Part shown: positions 22,675-33,815 of the stretch, one piece after another
Layout: every line of letters begins with the position of its first letter
Numbering within the stretch: position 1 is the first letter of the stretch
Source of the DNA: Heterotrichella gracilis
Lineage: Eukaryota > Sar > Xanthophyceae > Tribonematales > Xanthonemataceae
Direction: 5' to 3'
Length of the DNA: 64,000 bases
NCBI GenBank assembly: GCA_032358255.1
Contig: JAULBX010014092.1
Location: 1-64,000 of the forward strand
Program-made: the position numbers and the translations under genes
Notes under the pieces: generated by a model
Seen by the model: only the letters and a program-made list of their open reading frames with translations
What the model was told of the DNA's origin: nothing
Databases searched by the model: none

Positions 22675-23581
22675 GGCAGCACAGAAGGGAAGCGCGCCTG
22701 TGGGCGGGTGAGCTTTGCCCCAAACTACTGGAGACAGAGCTTGTACTGAGAGTGAGACCAGGCGTGTGAGCATGTGTTATGGTCTAGCTGGTGTAACCCC
22801 ATATCAGCTTGCCAAAGTATGTTTCACGATGAAACGCACGGGTCTGCTTCATATGACGCACTTGTTGTCGTCGATGTTTAGCCGTGTGTTCAATACAGCC
22901 CGGCTAGGGTCAGTACACAACTAGTGCACCCTCGAGGGGGCTTTCACGGCGTGCAAGCACACAGATGCATGCATATATCCTACTTCGCTGTTTACTACAG
23001 CAACCCTCGCGCAGCTTTCGAACACGGTATGCACAACAACTTCGCGATTGCTCTGCCTTTAGAAACCTCTGTGCGATACGACGTGTAGTACTAGCTTGAC
23101 AACAGGCCCCGCCAGGTGGCGGGTATATGCATGCGTTTAGGGTTTTGAGGTTGAACGGTTCAAAACCCTATTTGTTCAAATTCAGTTTGAAAACCATAAC
23201 CCTAGGTGTTCTGTACTTGGCAGTGGTGGTCTCAGTAGAAGGAATTAGTAGGAGTCCACAGAGTGGTCCGTAGATCCTCAAGATTTGTTGGCCACAGTGT
23301 ACGCAATATTTTGTGCTTCAAGATTTTAGCCCCCGTGACAGGACGCACCTGTCACCATCTGCTATCTGTGTAAAAAAAGACCCTTGCTATCCTGAAGGGG
23401 CCTTTTTCGCCTGGCTGGGTTCCTAGGACGCTAACTACCCCGCACTGATCAGAAAATGCCATGCTGCCCCAAGTTACATCCGCCACAGGAACTGCAAAAC
23501 AAACGCTCCAAAACAAACTCTCAAAACTCTCATTGCCAAACATAAATTACGAAACCACTTGCAAACAACGCTGTGCGCACA
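22675..23581. other. THYN1 upstream region and MYND gene 3' region
   Basis: Upstream sequence of THYN1 (promoter and leader) and downstream sequence of the MYND gene. It contains a foldback at 23138-23170 with an 11-base perfect stem of telomere-like sequence. Part of 22650-22860 resembles 32800-33010. No gene recognised. Confidence 0.65.
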
Positions 23582-26500
23582 TCAAGATGCCTTAGGCAGG
23601 AGTGCGCCCCCCTTGCGCGCTCTGCATCCCTGCCTATGGCCCCCCTTCCAGTGCTCCGTCTGACAGATGCGCCCACAGTACAAGGCACCGCCGCACTTGC
23701 ACTTGCGCAGGGGTTCGTCAGGAGTGGGGCCGGCACCGCACTGGTAGCACACCTTCTCCCACATCCCCGCCACCCCCTCCCACGCCACATCGCCTCATGT
23801 CTTTGACATCGCCTTCCACGCACTGACATCATCCACCAGCACGTGCACGGTCAGCGCTGCAGCCTCTCTCGCTTGGCGCGCCTGTCCCATAACTGTACAG
23901 GTGCCGGTGGCTGCCATTGTGCGCACAGCAAATCGCCTTGGGGCCCGTCGGGCTCCCAGCACCCTGCTAGGGTTTGGCCCACCAGCGACAGCGCCTGCGT
24001 CACTACAGGCGGGGCGGGGGCCTTGGAGAGGGGTAGGCTTGCGCCCATGGTTGGCGCTTGAATGGGCAGCAGCATGAGGTGGTGGGCATCCTGTAGGGAC
24101 TGGGACATATTGAATAGCTCCTCCACCCTCTGCACAGCAAACAGAAATATAAGGATTTTCCGTGAAACCCAATCTTTCAATTTAATTAGCGTTTTAAAAT
24201 TATTTGAGTAGCTCCTCCACCCTCTGCACATAACACAGGAAAAGAAGTAAATCAAAAACTGAACATCTGTGCGTCAACAAAGCAGGCAGTAAACGTTTGG
24301 TGAATGCGGCTGCAAGACATGCTCATTCGCTTGCTTAGCGGCTGAGTGAGAGGTGCTGATATCCGTGGCGTGGAAGGGAAAGTGTACATGAAACCTGCAT
24401 AGAAGCACTTCGATGCCTAATGACTAGGCATGAAAGAAAATGAGACTAGGAAAAAATTACAAAAAAAGTGAAAAATAGCATAAAATACTCAGTGGTGCTG
24501 CTGTATGTGCTGTGAGCGGCCATACATTGCAACAAGGAGCTTCCGAAAGACCTCACCTTGGATGTGTCACCAACCCCAGATGAAGCCATAAGTGCATCCA
24601 CTCCCTGTAGCGCACAAGGAGCATGTGCAAAGGCGACAAAGTGAACAGTGGCCACCCAGCCAGGCCCATGCAGCATCTTCACATACTCCTTCTCTGAAGT
24701 CTCCTGCTCCTGTTGTCTGGCTGACCAGTGTTTGATGTGCGCTCTTACAGAAAGGAACATTCTCACCTGCGTACATTGTATATTTTCATTACTCACTATC
24801 TTCTCGTTTACTGGCCAGTGCTTGCAGTGCCAGTAGGAAGTTGTGCCGTCCCTTGCTTGCGCGGTTTGCAAGCAAAATAAAAACGCAAGAATTTGCACAG
24901 ACAGCCCTTCCCCAGCTGAGCAGGTTACCTGAAAATCCAAATCGTGTGAAGCATAGCATACACCATCGCCTTCATTATAGGTCACAGTGTTGTGGGGAAG
25001 AGAACTATCCAGCTTCACAACCATCCTCCAGCTGCTCTCTGCCATGCAAGATTGGAAGGGGTGCTCATCCAAGAATCAAAGGAAGAAACGAAAAGGCCCC
25101 ACACACGGCGGCACGCCGCCAGCCAGCAATGTTGAAAACACAGACTGGTTGGGCAACACCTATTTAAGTCATCACAGTGCCAGTACTGGTGCGGCAAACA
25201 CCTACTGCTAGCACTAGCACTGCTGACGTGGCATGCTCAGGCGGAGTCCAACCCAGTGAGCTCTGCCATTACCTTCTGTCCGCAACCGCCAATCAAGAAC
25301 ACCGATGGCTTCAACCAAAGTCTTGTCTCTGTCCGACGCCCAGTCAATGGCAGTGTGCGAGAGCACAAACCTGTGGCCGAAATACCATCATACCATCATA
25401 CCATTCCAGCAATGGTGGGGAATTGATGAGACTTGAACCAAGGGTAACAAGATAATTTAGGACCTACTATTGCCTCTTTCACCCTTGCTTGGAGAAAGGT
25501 GGTTTGAGAGTTGTGGCCAAGTCCAAATGCGTGCATTTCAAGACTTTGTGCGCGCTGCATCCATACAGCGCGGTAGCAATGCTCAACCACACCTTGCCAG
25601 CTCCTCTACCATCTGCACAATGGAATACTCAACATGCAGCGCTTTGCGTGGCAGTTCCCACGACTGGACTGCTATGTTCAGCATTTGGGCATAAATGTCT
25701 TGACCAGGGTGACCCTTCAAGAGTGCCTGCACCAGCGCTTTGTGGTACCCATGGTGAAAGAGTGACCGTGACAGCGTTTCTACATCCACCTGCAAAGGAT
25801 AAACCCAGATTTTAAGTACTTACAAGTGTATTCTTTGTCAGCCAATGTGAGTAAGAAACCCATGCCCAGAGGAGCTCATGCCGCCACAAAGCACGATCAA
25901 TCGATAGGCCGCATGTGCCCATTACAGCTGATTACAGTCATGATTACTGCATGATGCCATCTGAGACATGGCAAATGCAAATTAATAGGCCGCATGTGCC
26001 CATTACAGCTGATTACAGTCATGATCACTGCGCACCGCCAGACATGGCACAACGCCAACCACACCAACCAGAAAGTGCACAGACAGCCTCAAGCTTTCCA
26101 CCCTTGAGCACCCTACCGTGTTCCTCTTTTCGTGGGGCAAAAAGGCGATGAGCGACGAAATGCTGTAGAAAACCAGCTTCATACACTGATGAGCATATTC
26201 CGTGTGTGTTGCTTCAGCAGGCGGTACGCTGTAGTGGGCCAAAAAGAATTGGCACAATGGCCGCAACCAACGTGCTCTGCAAGGCAAAATATCACATCAT
26301 CAGGTGCTTCCAGGAACTTCCAAGGAACATGTTCATTGCATGGCATACTAGAGCTATTGCCCCAGGAGGGTCCTTCATGGCTGATATTGCTATGGCATAA
26401 TACATTTGAAAAGCAACAGCCCTAGACCCTACAGTGCACTTGCTGGGCAATCCATGCTGCCACAGCTGTGCTCCATGTTTCCAAGAGTCTCACAGCACTT

Positions 26501-29500
26501 ATCTCCATAGTGCCATCATCCATCTGGCTAATCATTCATATATTTTATTTTAACTTTATTCACTGGAATTCAATCAAATATACATTGTGATGATCAAGAC
26601 TCCTCTCAGCACTTACCTCCATGGTGCCATCATCCATCTGGCTAATCAATCATATATTTTATTCAATTTTTATCAGTGACAGTCAATCAACTAAACATTG
26701 TGATGATCATGATCTCACAGCATATACCTCCATGGTGCCATCATCCATCTGGCTAAGCATTCATATATTTTATTCAATTTTAATCAGTGACAGTCAATAA
26801 AGTACACATTGTGATGATCATGATCTCACAGCACTTCGATGGTGCCCTCATCCATCTGGCTAATCATTCATAATTTTATTCACTTTGATTAATTTAGTGA
26901 AAGTCAATCAGTTACACATTGTGATGATCATGATCCTCACAGCACTCACCTCCATGGTGCCATCATCCATGTGGCTTATCAAGCACATGTGCAGCAGCGC
27001 ACGCAGCGCCTGCTCACAGGTGGCAGTCCCTGCGGGAATGCCACCTGGCGCAGGTCCAACTCTCGCAAGCGCCACCTGGACCACCAGTAATTGCGTTAAT
27101 TCAATGAAATCCAATGAACTTTAACCACTGATCCACCCCTGGTAAGCGCCACCTGGACCAGTGCTTACATCCCATTTCAAGATTCTTATTGATGGGTGGG
27201 AACAGATTGGGACCAAATGAGGCCTGTGTTCCCGTCTGAGCACAGTTTTAAGCACATTTCTCCTTTCTAGGCCCTTCTTCACTAGAAAATATCCTGCACC
27301 CACAAAATGGACCTCCGGTGCCAGGCTCGTTATTTTCATAGATTTGGCCAGATTTGCAAGGAAGAATTGGCAAGTACTGACCTGTACCAGCCAGGGCACC
27401 AGGTCCGTCAGGGCATCACCACACTCTGCACGCGGGTCTGCTGCTGCCTCACGATGCAGCGTCTCATTGACAATCAGGTGCAGGACAGCATCCACCTGCG
27501 GAGCAAAATGTAAATAAAACAAACGGAATGAAGGATTTTGCTGGAATATAAGCAAATAGCTAAACAGCATGCACCTGCAGAGGAACTGTATATAAAACAA
27601 ACCAGGTAATTCGTACCAAAACACCTAAACAGCATCCACATGGCTTCCCAAAAGGCTTTACATAAAACGGGATATAGCGACTAAAGACATCAATAACAGA
27701 TCAAAACAAACAGGTGTATACCTTCCTGGCGGCCCAGAAGGATTCCCACAGGATTAAATCATTATATACTTATACATGAGTAAAACAAAAGAGCTCAAGA
27801 GCACCCACCTGGCGGCTTAAAAGCCTCTCCCGCAGGCGATCCAGCGTGCCAGGTGGCAGCTCCTTGGGGCCCTGACACAGCTCCTCGGCCCTGAACAGCC
27901 TGCCATTATGCTCTGTCCCGATCAGGAACCGTACCGTGGCGGGCTGCTTCAGCAACCCGCAGCGGTGGACACAGAGGTCTCACTTGCCAAGGTCTGGAAC
28001 AACTCCAGGACCTGGGAGTACAGAAAGCCCTCGCAGGCTGGGGCGCTGTGGAGCAGGGTCAGGCTGGCCATCAGGCGGGGGTGGCGGGTGAATACTTCGG
28101 CCCTCTGGTGCGGGAGGCGGATGAAGATGCATTTCAAGACATCAATGGCATGGCTTGTGAAGCTTGCAGCAGCCTCCGCAGCGTCGATGGCGCTCGGGGT
28201 TGTGGGCTGCTCGGGTGGGTTGCCAACCAGTGGTGCTAAATCGATGAGGAGGGCTGCCAGCTGGTCGTCCACCCCTTCCTGGATGAGCCACCTGCAGATT
28301 TGCAAAGCAACAAGGCTGAGCACACCGCCCTCAAACCCCTCATACTTGCAGTGGGGAGTGGAGTTGTCTATTTCTACTTATTTACTTCCTTACTTGAGCA
28401 CAATGCCAGGTGGCTATTGCAAGTCAAGACAGGTGGCGTCCAACGACCAGTGATGAGCATTAAAACAGGGTGAAGTCGGGTAGCAACTCAGCACTTAAAG
28501 ATTTTAGTTTCTTGATTCTTGAACTATTTTACAGTCATCGCTCCATGTCCCTTGTGACGTGGTTTGCGGTTTAGGGATTAGGGTGTAGGGTGTAGGGTGT
28601 AGGGGGGATTTGTCCTACATGGCAGCCACCTCTCCAAGTTCCCTGTGATCTTCGTCCTCTAACGACAGATCTGTCAACATCATAGAGGGGGCCTGTGCAT
28701 TGTTACCCCATTCCTCTGAAAATTCTGCACAAGAACAACGTGCTGGTGACTGGTTTTAAGATGGGTTGGATAATTGAGGCAGCTGATTGGTTGCCTTTAC
28801 CAAACACTACCAGGTGTAGAAAATACTGAATGAAAAATAAACAATGTGCCAATGATGACCTGGCGCACCCGAGGTACCTGTCGCACCGCAAGCTGAATGC
28901 ATCATGTTTATGTGCAACACCATTGTGCAGTATTCCACATGGTCACCTCAAAAACCTACCGAATGTAGTCAACAATTAATGTACATGTGCCAATGATGAC
29001 CTCACATACATGAGGTCCCTGGCCATGCAAGTTGCATCACATTTGTGAACACGATTGTCACAGGTGTGAACCCCAGAATCACATCTGTGAACAGAATGCA
29101 TTACATTGCAAACATCTTGCAGTACGAGTATTCCTGATTTCAGTAAAGCCATCTGTGCATGTACATATTAAGATTGTAAAATTGGGTACCCCCAAGGCCC
29201 CAATTAAGGCCAGCGCACCTAACGTGACAGCAGGCAGCAGCACTTTGGTCACAGCAGCCAGCCCATGCAGTATATGGTACACGTTCCATACATTTAATAN
29301 NNNNNNNNNNNNNNNNNNNNNNNNNNNNNNNNNNNNNNNNNNNNNNNNNNNNNNNNNNNNNNNNNNNNNNNNNNNNNNNNNNNNNNNNNNNNNNNNNNNA
29401 ACATAAAATATAATACCAGCGCACCTAACGTGACAGCAGGCAGCAGCACTTTGGTCACAGCAGCCAGCCCATGCAGGAAATGGTACACGTTCCATACATT

Positions 29501-31222
29501 TAATAAACATAAAATATAATACCAGCGCACCTAACGTGACAGCAGGCAGCAGCACTTTGGTCACAGCAGCCAGCCCATGCAGCCTTCCACACAGACCAAG
29601 CCCCGCCAGCTGGAACCCTACGATGGGGTGAGCCTGCCAATGCCTGTAGAGGCTGTGTAGTACCGAGGCTGCCATGTGCACTCCGCCATAACACCACATG
29701 GCCAGCCTCAGGCCCCCTCCCTCCATAAGGTTAGCCAGGTAGCCCAGGAAGTGCCACAAGCACACATGCAGGTTCCTGCCATCTGCATTAGAATTTGGGT
29801 ACAGCTGAGGCCAAAACCCTGTTGGCTAAAAAGAAGCGGCAATGAGGATCACGTAAATTTGATTGGTATTGTGGCGATAGCAGTCGAGAAAAAGTTTGAT
29901 GTCATTGACACGATTATGAAATCACCTCACAGGTACGCACCACCCCAAACTATGCATGCAGGCTGTGCAGTGTGCGCTTGGTTGCAATGACAAACAAGTA
30001 TGCATCACAAGTATGCACCCACCATGGTTACAGCACCACCCACCATGCACCACCCACCACATGCACCACAAGTATGCACCCACCACCCCACAGCTCCTCA
30101 TTGGTTGCCAGTGAAAAATGGGTGGTTGAGATGAAGATTCTGGTGGTGCATGTATTAATACATGAGAGAAACCTTTAAACCACTTTGCTTTTGTGCACCT
30201 ACCACCCCACAGCTCCGCATCGCTTGCCAGTGAGGGCAAATTTGCTTGTGAATGTGGCAGTAACTGTCGAGAAAAGCTGAACGTTACTGCCACACAAGTA
30301 TGCAACCACAAGTATGCACGTACCACCCCACAGCTCCTCCTCGCTTGCCAGTGAGAGCACAAACAGCACGGCAGCTGTGACCCCACTCATGCCCAGCAGA
30401 AGGGGCTCCTCAGGGTTCACCAGGGCAGCGGTGTCTTTGAGCGCCTTGGCCCACACCCAGCTCCCAGCCGCACTGCAGGCAAGCACCTGGTTGGTCATCG
30501 CGATGCGCATCTCCTGGCTTGCAGCACCCTGCAAATACGTAGTTGGATCAAAACATAAATAAACATTTGTTTGTATATATATATATGTGCGGCCTGTACT
30601 TGAATAGGCGGTGGAAAACGACTTAGCTAAGAGGAAGGCATCCCCTTCCTGATACTTTCCCCCTACCATTACCACCCTGGGCACACCCAAACCACAGAGA
30701 CACTGATCCGGTACCCTCGTGCACCATACAATGCGCAGGTGCTCAGGATCACATGGTATGCACCCAGCTGATGATCATTCGTGAGCCCGTGGAAGCCATC
30801 TATAGATGCTTTTTGAGATAAGCCTGCCTCCTGCTACGGCCAGTTTTCCCAGCAGCGCTTGCCTGCCAGACAACATAAACCCTAAACCCAAAACCCTAGA
30901 CATGGCTGAGATCCATGCATCTATTTGCACTGCCTGCACCCTAATCCTTAAATCCTAAACATGGCTGGGATCCATGCAGCTATCTGCACCCAAAACCCTA
31001 AACCCTGCACATGCCTGGGATCCATGCAGCTATCTGCACTGCCTGCACCCTTTACCCTAAACCCTAGACATGGCAGGGATGCATGCAGCTATCTGCCCTG
31101 CCCGCACCCTGCATCGCACACCCTAAGGCCCTCACCTGTCCCACCATGCACCTTGCAAAGTGGGCTGCCAAGCGCTTGCAGTGGCCTGACAGCTCTGCAG
31201 GGCTGTCTGTGCACTCCAGCAT
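23582..31222 (-). CDS. Helical-repeat protein with C-terminal MYND zinc finger
   Basis: About 15 exons: 31222-31136, 30528-30324, 29782-29531, 28724-28630, 28344-27809, 27495-27382, 27075-26950, 26502-26433, 26276-26117, 25789-25593, 25370-25273, 25038-24929, 24766-24557, about 24129-23927, about 23793-23582; roughly 890 residues. Most of the chain looks like an alpha-solenoid. The last exon is a MYND finger: CYQCG, then CKCGGALYCGRICQTEHW and H-x3-C, fitting the C-x2-C...H-x3-C zinc pattern. MYND fingers bind proline-rich partner peptides; the protein's role is unknown to me. The start is ATG 31222, just after an in-frame TAA. Two frame problems remain: the 27809-28344 exon lacks one base near 27968 (it is 536 long, frames agree at both ends if 537), and the junction to the MYND exon (23793-23930) is unresolved. 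A TAG at 28615 would end the chain early if the GAG-GTGGCT donor at 28630 is unused. Confidence 0.72.
24198..24232 (-). repeat. Head copy of the penultimate MYND-gene exon
   Basis: GTAGCTCCTCCACCCTCTGC repeats the exon start and acceptor at 24115-24135 (parent RVEELF). It lies in the preceding intron, 80 bases from the parent. Confidence 0.9.
25905..26032. repeat. Direct repeat, 45 bases, 82 apart, in an intron
   Basis: The segment beginning AGGCCGCATGTGCCCATTAC at 25906 recurs with one change at 25988. No exon-derived text is obvious, so this is an intron-internal duplication. Confidence 0.9.
26503..26949 (-). repeat. Tandem array of intron-plus-microexon units
   Basis: The whole 447-base intron is four tandem units of 107-115 bases. 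Each unit holds a donor, an A/T-rich body, an acceptor TTAGCCAG and a 21-base microexon encoding MDDGTME or a close variant. The potential microexons are 26855-26835 (MDEGTIE), 26748-26728 and 26637-26617, all phase 0 with GT donors. The parent exon ends in MDDGTME at 26950. The next exon begins either at 26502 or 21 bases earlier with a last copy of the same peptide. Confidence 0.9.
27143..27168 (-). repeat. Head copy of the 26950-27075 exon
   Basis: GTAAGCGCCACCTGGACCAG repeats the exon head and acceptor at 27068-27087. This exon therefore has a copied head in the intron before it and a copied tail in the intron after it. Confidence 0.85.
29207..29530 (-). repeat. Tandem copies of an exon tail spanning the N gap
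   Basis: The end of the exon at 29531 (LAAVTKVLLPAVTL plus donor GTGCGCTGG) is repeated at 29418-29500 and 29207-29290. The spacing of the two visible units is about 107 bases, and they share A/T-rich spacer text ending TACACGTTCC. The run of 100 N lies inside this array, so further copies are probably collapsed. Confidence 0.9.
29300..29399. other. Assembly gap of 100 N
   Basis: A block of 100 unknown bases. Both flanks are the same tandem unit, so the true length is unknown and the gap was probably caused by the repeat. It lies within an intron of the MYND gene in my model. Confidence 0.98.
29930..30323 (-). repeat. Tandem tail copies of the second MYND-gene exon
   Basis: The exon end LASEEELWG with donor GTACGTGC at 30324 is repeated near 30195-30230 and 30080-30115 with donors GTAGGTGC and GTGGGTGC. 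A trace remains near 29935. Confidence 0.85.
30895..31130 (-). repeat. Four tandem units of 52-60 bases in the first intron
   Basis: A unit built around GGATCCATGCAGCTATCTGC, with GCCTGCACCCTAAACCC and a CATGGC start, occurs near 30901, 30961, 31013 and 31069. Part of each unit is telomere-like. Confidence 0.85.
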
Positions 31223-32289
31223 CCTCGCCTTGGCGTCTTAGAACGAGCGGTAGATTTCATTGTATTGGGGATGGTTGCCCTTCAGGACCTGCGAGGAGAG
31301 GGAGGAGAGGGTGTTAGGGTGTAAGGTGTGCGGTTTAGGGATTGGGAACTGGGACGGCCTGGCACCTGGGAGCTGAATCGAGATATAGAGGTTAGGGTTT
31401 AGGGTTTGAAAAGTGATACGGCCTGTTTTGCACTGGCCTCTGAGGCCCTCAGTGAGAGCTGAGGGAGAGGGTGGGGGAGGCAGCTGTGTTGTTCGTTTCC
31501 ATTTTGTTTTCTTTTTCTTTCTGTTTTTCATTGAGAGTACACACGGTTGAGGTAACTCAGGGTACGGGTGTGATGCATGTGCGCAACCCACCCCAAGGGG
31601 TGAGATGCATGCACTCTAGCCGTGCAAGGGAGGGGGCCAGATATCCGTCACACAGTGTCGTCACAGATGCGCCCCTGAACAGGAGTGGCTCAGCTGTATA
31701 CATGCGAGGTTGCTAGCTACCATGTATGCATGTCACTGAGGAGAAGGAGCAGCTTATCGCCCACAGGTGTTTTCAATTTAAATCCAGCAAATCGGGTGCG
31801 CCCCCAGGTTGCATGCGTCAAACACCCTTGCACTTTTGGGACCCACCCTCGGCCTGGCAGGGCGTGGAGCCACTATTGGGGCTGGTTGGTCAATAGACTG
31901 CATCTGTAGAGCTTCCCCTGAGTTGTCCATGCCACTCGATACCTGCAGTGATACAGAAAGCTTATCAAAGAAAACTCATTATAAACCATTTTATTCAGAC
32001 ATTTTAAACAATTTTGTATCAATTCCTAAAGCTCTTACTTCGTATAGAAACACCTGGAACGCTTGCTGGACAGGCCTCAGAGATCTATGAACATGAAGCC
32101 CAATTTGGTGAAGTTGAGGACCAGTCGGGCCAGGGGGATGTGCATCGCCAAGTGGGTGGGTGGCGCCTTGTGGGTGTGCCACCCCATGGGGATGCAGTAC
32201 ACCACGCATTACAGGATCTAAACAGGAGCAGTGCGTCAATAGTAAGGGTGGCCAGGAGTGTAGGGTTCAGGGTTTTAGGGTTAGGGTAC

Positions 32290-32832
32290 CTGAAGTTTTT
32301 CCATGAACCACTGGTTGACTACCACCGGCCACCCGTCGCCGCCATGCTCACCCCCGTCGCCCATAGTGACAAACACGCCGTCACATACCGGGAATTCCAA
32401 CTGGCGGTTGGGTTGCACGTTGTTTCCGGTTTGGCTTGGACCCCTGCCAAAAGTGTGAGCGCCACATGAGTGAGGGTGCAGTTGCCAGAGCCTGTCACTG
32501 GGTACCTAGAGTGGCGAACGGTGCGCCCCACGGCCCGTGGGCCACAGGTCAATTCTGGCCACAACGAGACACACCTTGTACTGTGAAACAGCTTGCTCAG
32601 TGCTTGCATCTGAGGCAAAGGTGCAGCAAAAGTGCAGCTGCCAGGGCATGTATCAGGACTGGCTGGCGTTAGGCCCACTTTGTTGAGGCTAGCGTCAGGA
32701 GACCCACAAGGCTAGCGCCAGGACACCCACAAGGCTAGTGGCAGTATATCCGCAAGGCTAGCGTCAGGAGACTTAACGAGGCTAGTGTTTAGCGCTAGTG
32801 TAAGGGGCAGTGACCCACCGAGGGCTTGGCCA
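32290..32832 (-). CDS. Possible small gene or gene fragment, MAK-type first exon
   Basis: A minus-strand ATGGCCAAGCCCTCG with a GTGGGT donor (32832-32818) mirrors the THYN1 first exon. Some 400 bases on, an open frame reads FPVCDGVFVTMGDGGEHGGD then WPVVVNQWFMEKLQ and ends at a good donor (CAG then GTACCC). The next acceptor leads to a stop within three codons. A frame-preserving join needs a weak acceptor at CCGCCAG (about 32405). I do not recognise the product. It could be a short gene, a decayed one, or part of a longer transcript. Confidence 0.25.
32692..32785. repeat. 23-base tandem repeat, four copies
   Basis: Units like GGAGACCCACAAGGCTAGCG follow one another four times with small changes (AGGACACCCACAAGGCTAGT, and two more). 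CCCAC on this strand is the reverse of the GTGGG donor, so the units may descend from the first exon's donor region. Confidence 0.8.
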
Positions 32833-33815
32833 TGGCAGAATGGGGAAGCGCGCTCAAGCAGTAAAGCCCGAAACTGCAAGCTTGAGAGCTCTGCCTAAGA
32901 GTAATGCCAGGCGTGGGAGTGTGTGGCAAGGTGTATTGCTGACTATATGGTTGCAGGTGGTCTTAGCTAGGGGCTGTATGCCCCAAGCCAAACGTATGTA
33001 TCACGATGCGTTGCAGGGGCCAGTGCAAAAGTGATGGCATTGCCGTTGGTGGTCAACGCTGCTTTAAATAAAACGAATGCGAGTCTTTTTCTCAACTAGC
33101 ACGTATGCATCCTTGCCCACAACGCGAGGTGAGTGAGCCTCACATGCATGCATATTCGGGTGTGCCATGCATGCACGACGGTTACCGACGGGTTTTTCCT
33201 TATCGCTAGTCGTCTACAACCCCAAAGAAGAAAAGGTCTTTTGGCATGGGTTGTGAGGGCAGGCGCCCGTTTATATATCGTCAAACAACCCATCACTCGC
33301 GGTCAGTCGAGTTGCAAAAAATGGGTTTCAAAACCTTGAACCCGCTCGTGATAAGTAAGACACAGTTCTTCCGCGACCTCGAAACCTTGCCGTGGTGTCA
33401 GAAACTGGTGTTTGACTGCTCCACTATCAAACGTTTCTCAGATTGCTGAGTGACCTGCCAACTGGAATTTCATGGGTAGGCTTTCTTGGCTGGGACACAT
33501 GGAGTCAGGTCGAAGCTGACTGGCAGTAGCTACTCAAAGCACAGGCCCAGGAATGCCCACCTGGTTTGTTTCTTGCAACCCTTCTTGAACCCCCTTTCAC
33601 GGCTGTGTGCGCAGCAGTGTGCGTTGTGGGACATCAGGACATCGCCTTACAACCTCCTTTCGCAAGTCAAGAGTTTTTGACAGGCCTGGGGCCCACTTTG
33701 GTACCCCTGAGGCAGGTTGCAGTCAGCAAACGAAACACGAGCATTTTCTTCCTCCCTGTAACGCCTGTGAAGGACCCACATCCTGTCTGCGTCCAGCCAA
33801 AGCAGCGCCAGGGCG

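Larger units (their letters stand above)
31223..33815. other. Intergenic region with decayed or unresolved gene pieces
   Basis: Upstream of both the MYND gene (minus) and the membrane-protein gene (plus). It holds an exon-like piece at 32290-32418 (listed), a 23-base tandem repeat, and a segment at 32800-33010 resembling the THYN1 5' region. Open minus frames at 31840-31950 and 32040-32200 are proline- or His-rich and cannot be joined with confidence. No complete gene is apparent. Confidence 0.5.

Noticed and set aside
26490-26990. Regularly spaced repeats as a CRISPR array
   Set aside because: The units are continuous 107-115 base tandem repeats with exon-derived cores and no unique spacers, in a eukaryotic intron.
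28615-28724. Splitting the MYND gene in two at the TAG at 28615
   Set aside because: A GAG-GTGGCT donor precedes the TAG, and the next exon (from 28344, AAG acceptor) continues in the matching phase with similar helical content. Kept as an alternative in the feature text.
31222-31285. In-frame TAA between YNEIYRSF and DAKARM as a recoded stop
   Set aside because: An ATG lies four codons later and starts a complete exon; TAA, TAG and TGA all act as ends of other genes here, so the upstream part is best read as leader.
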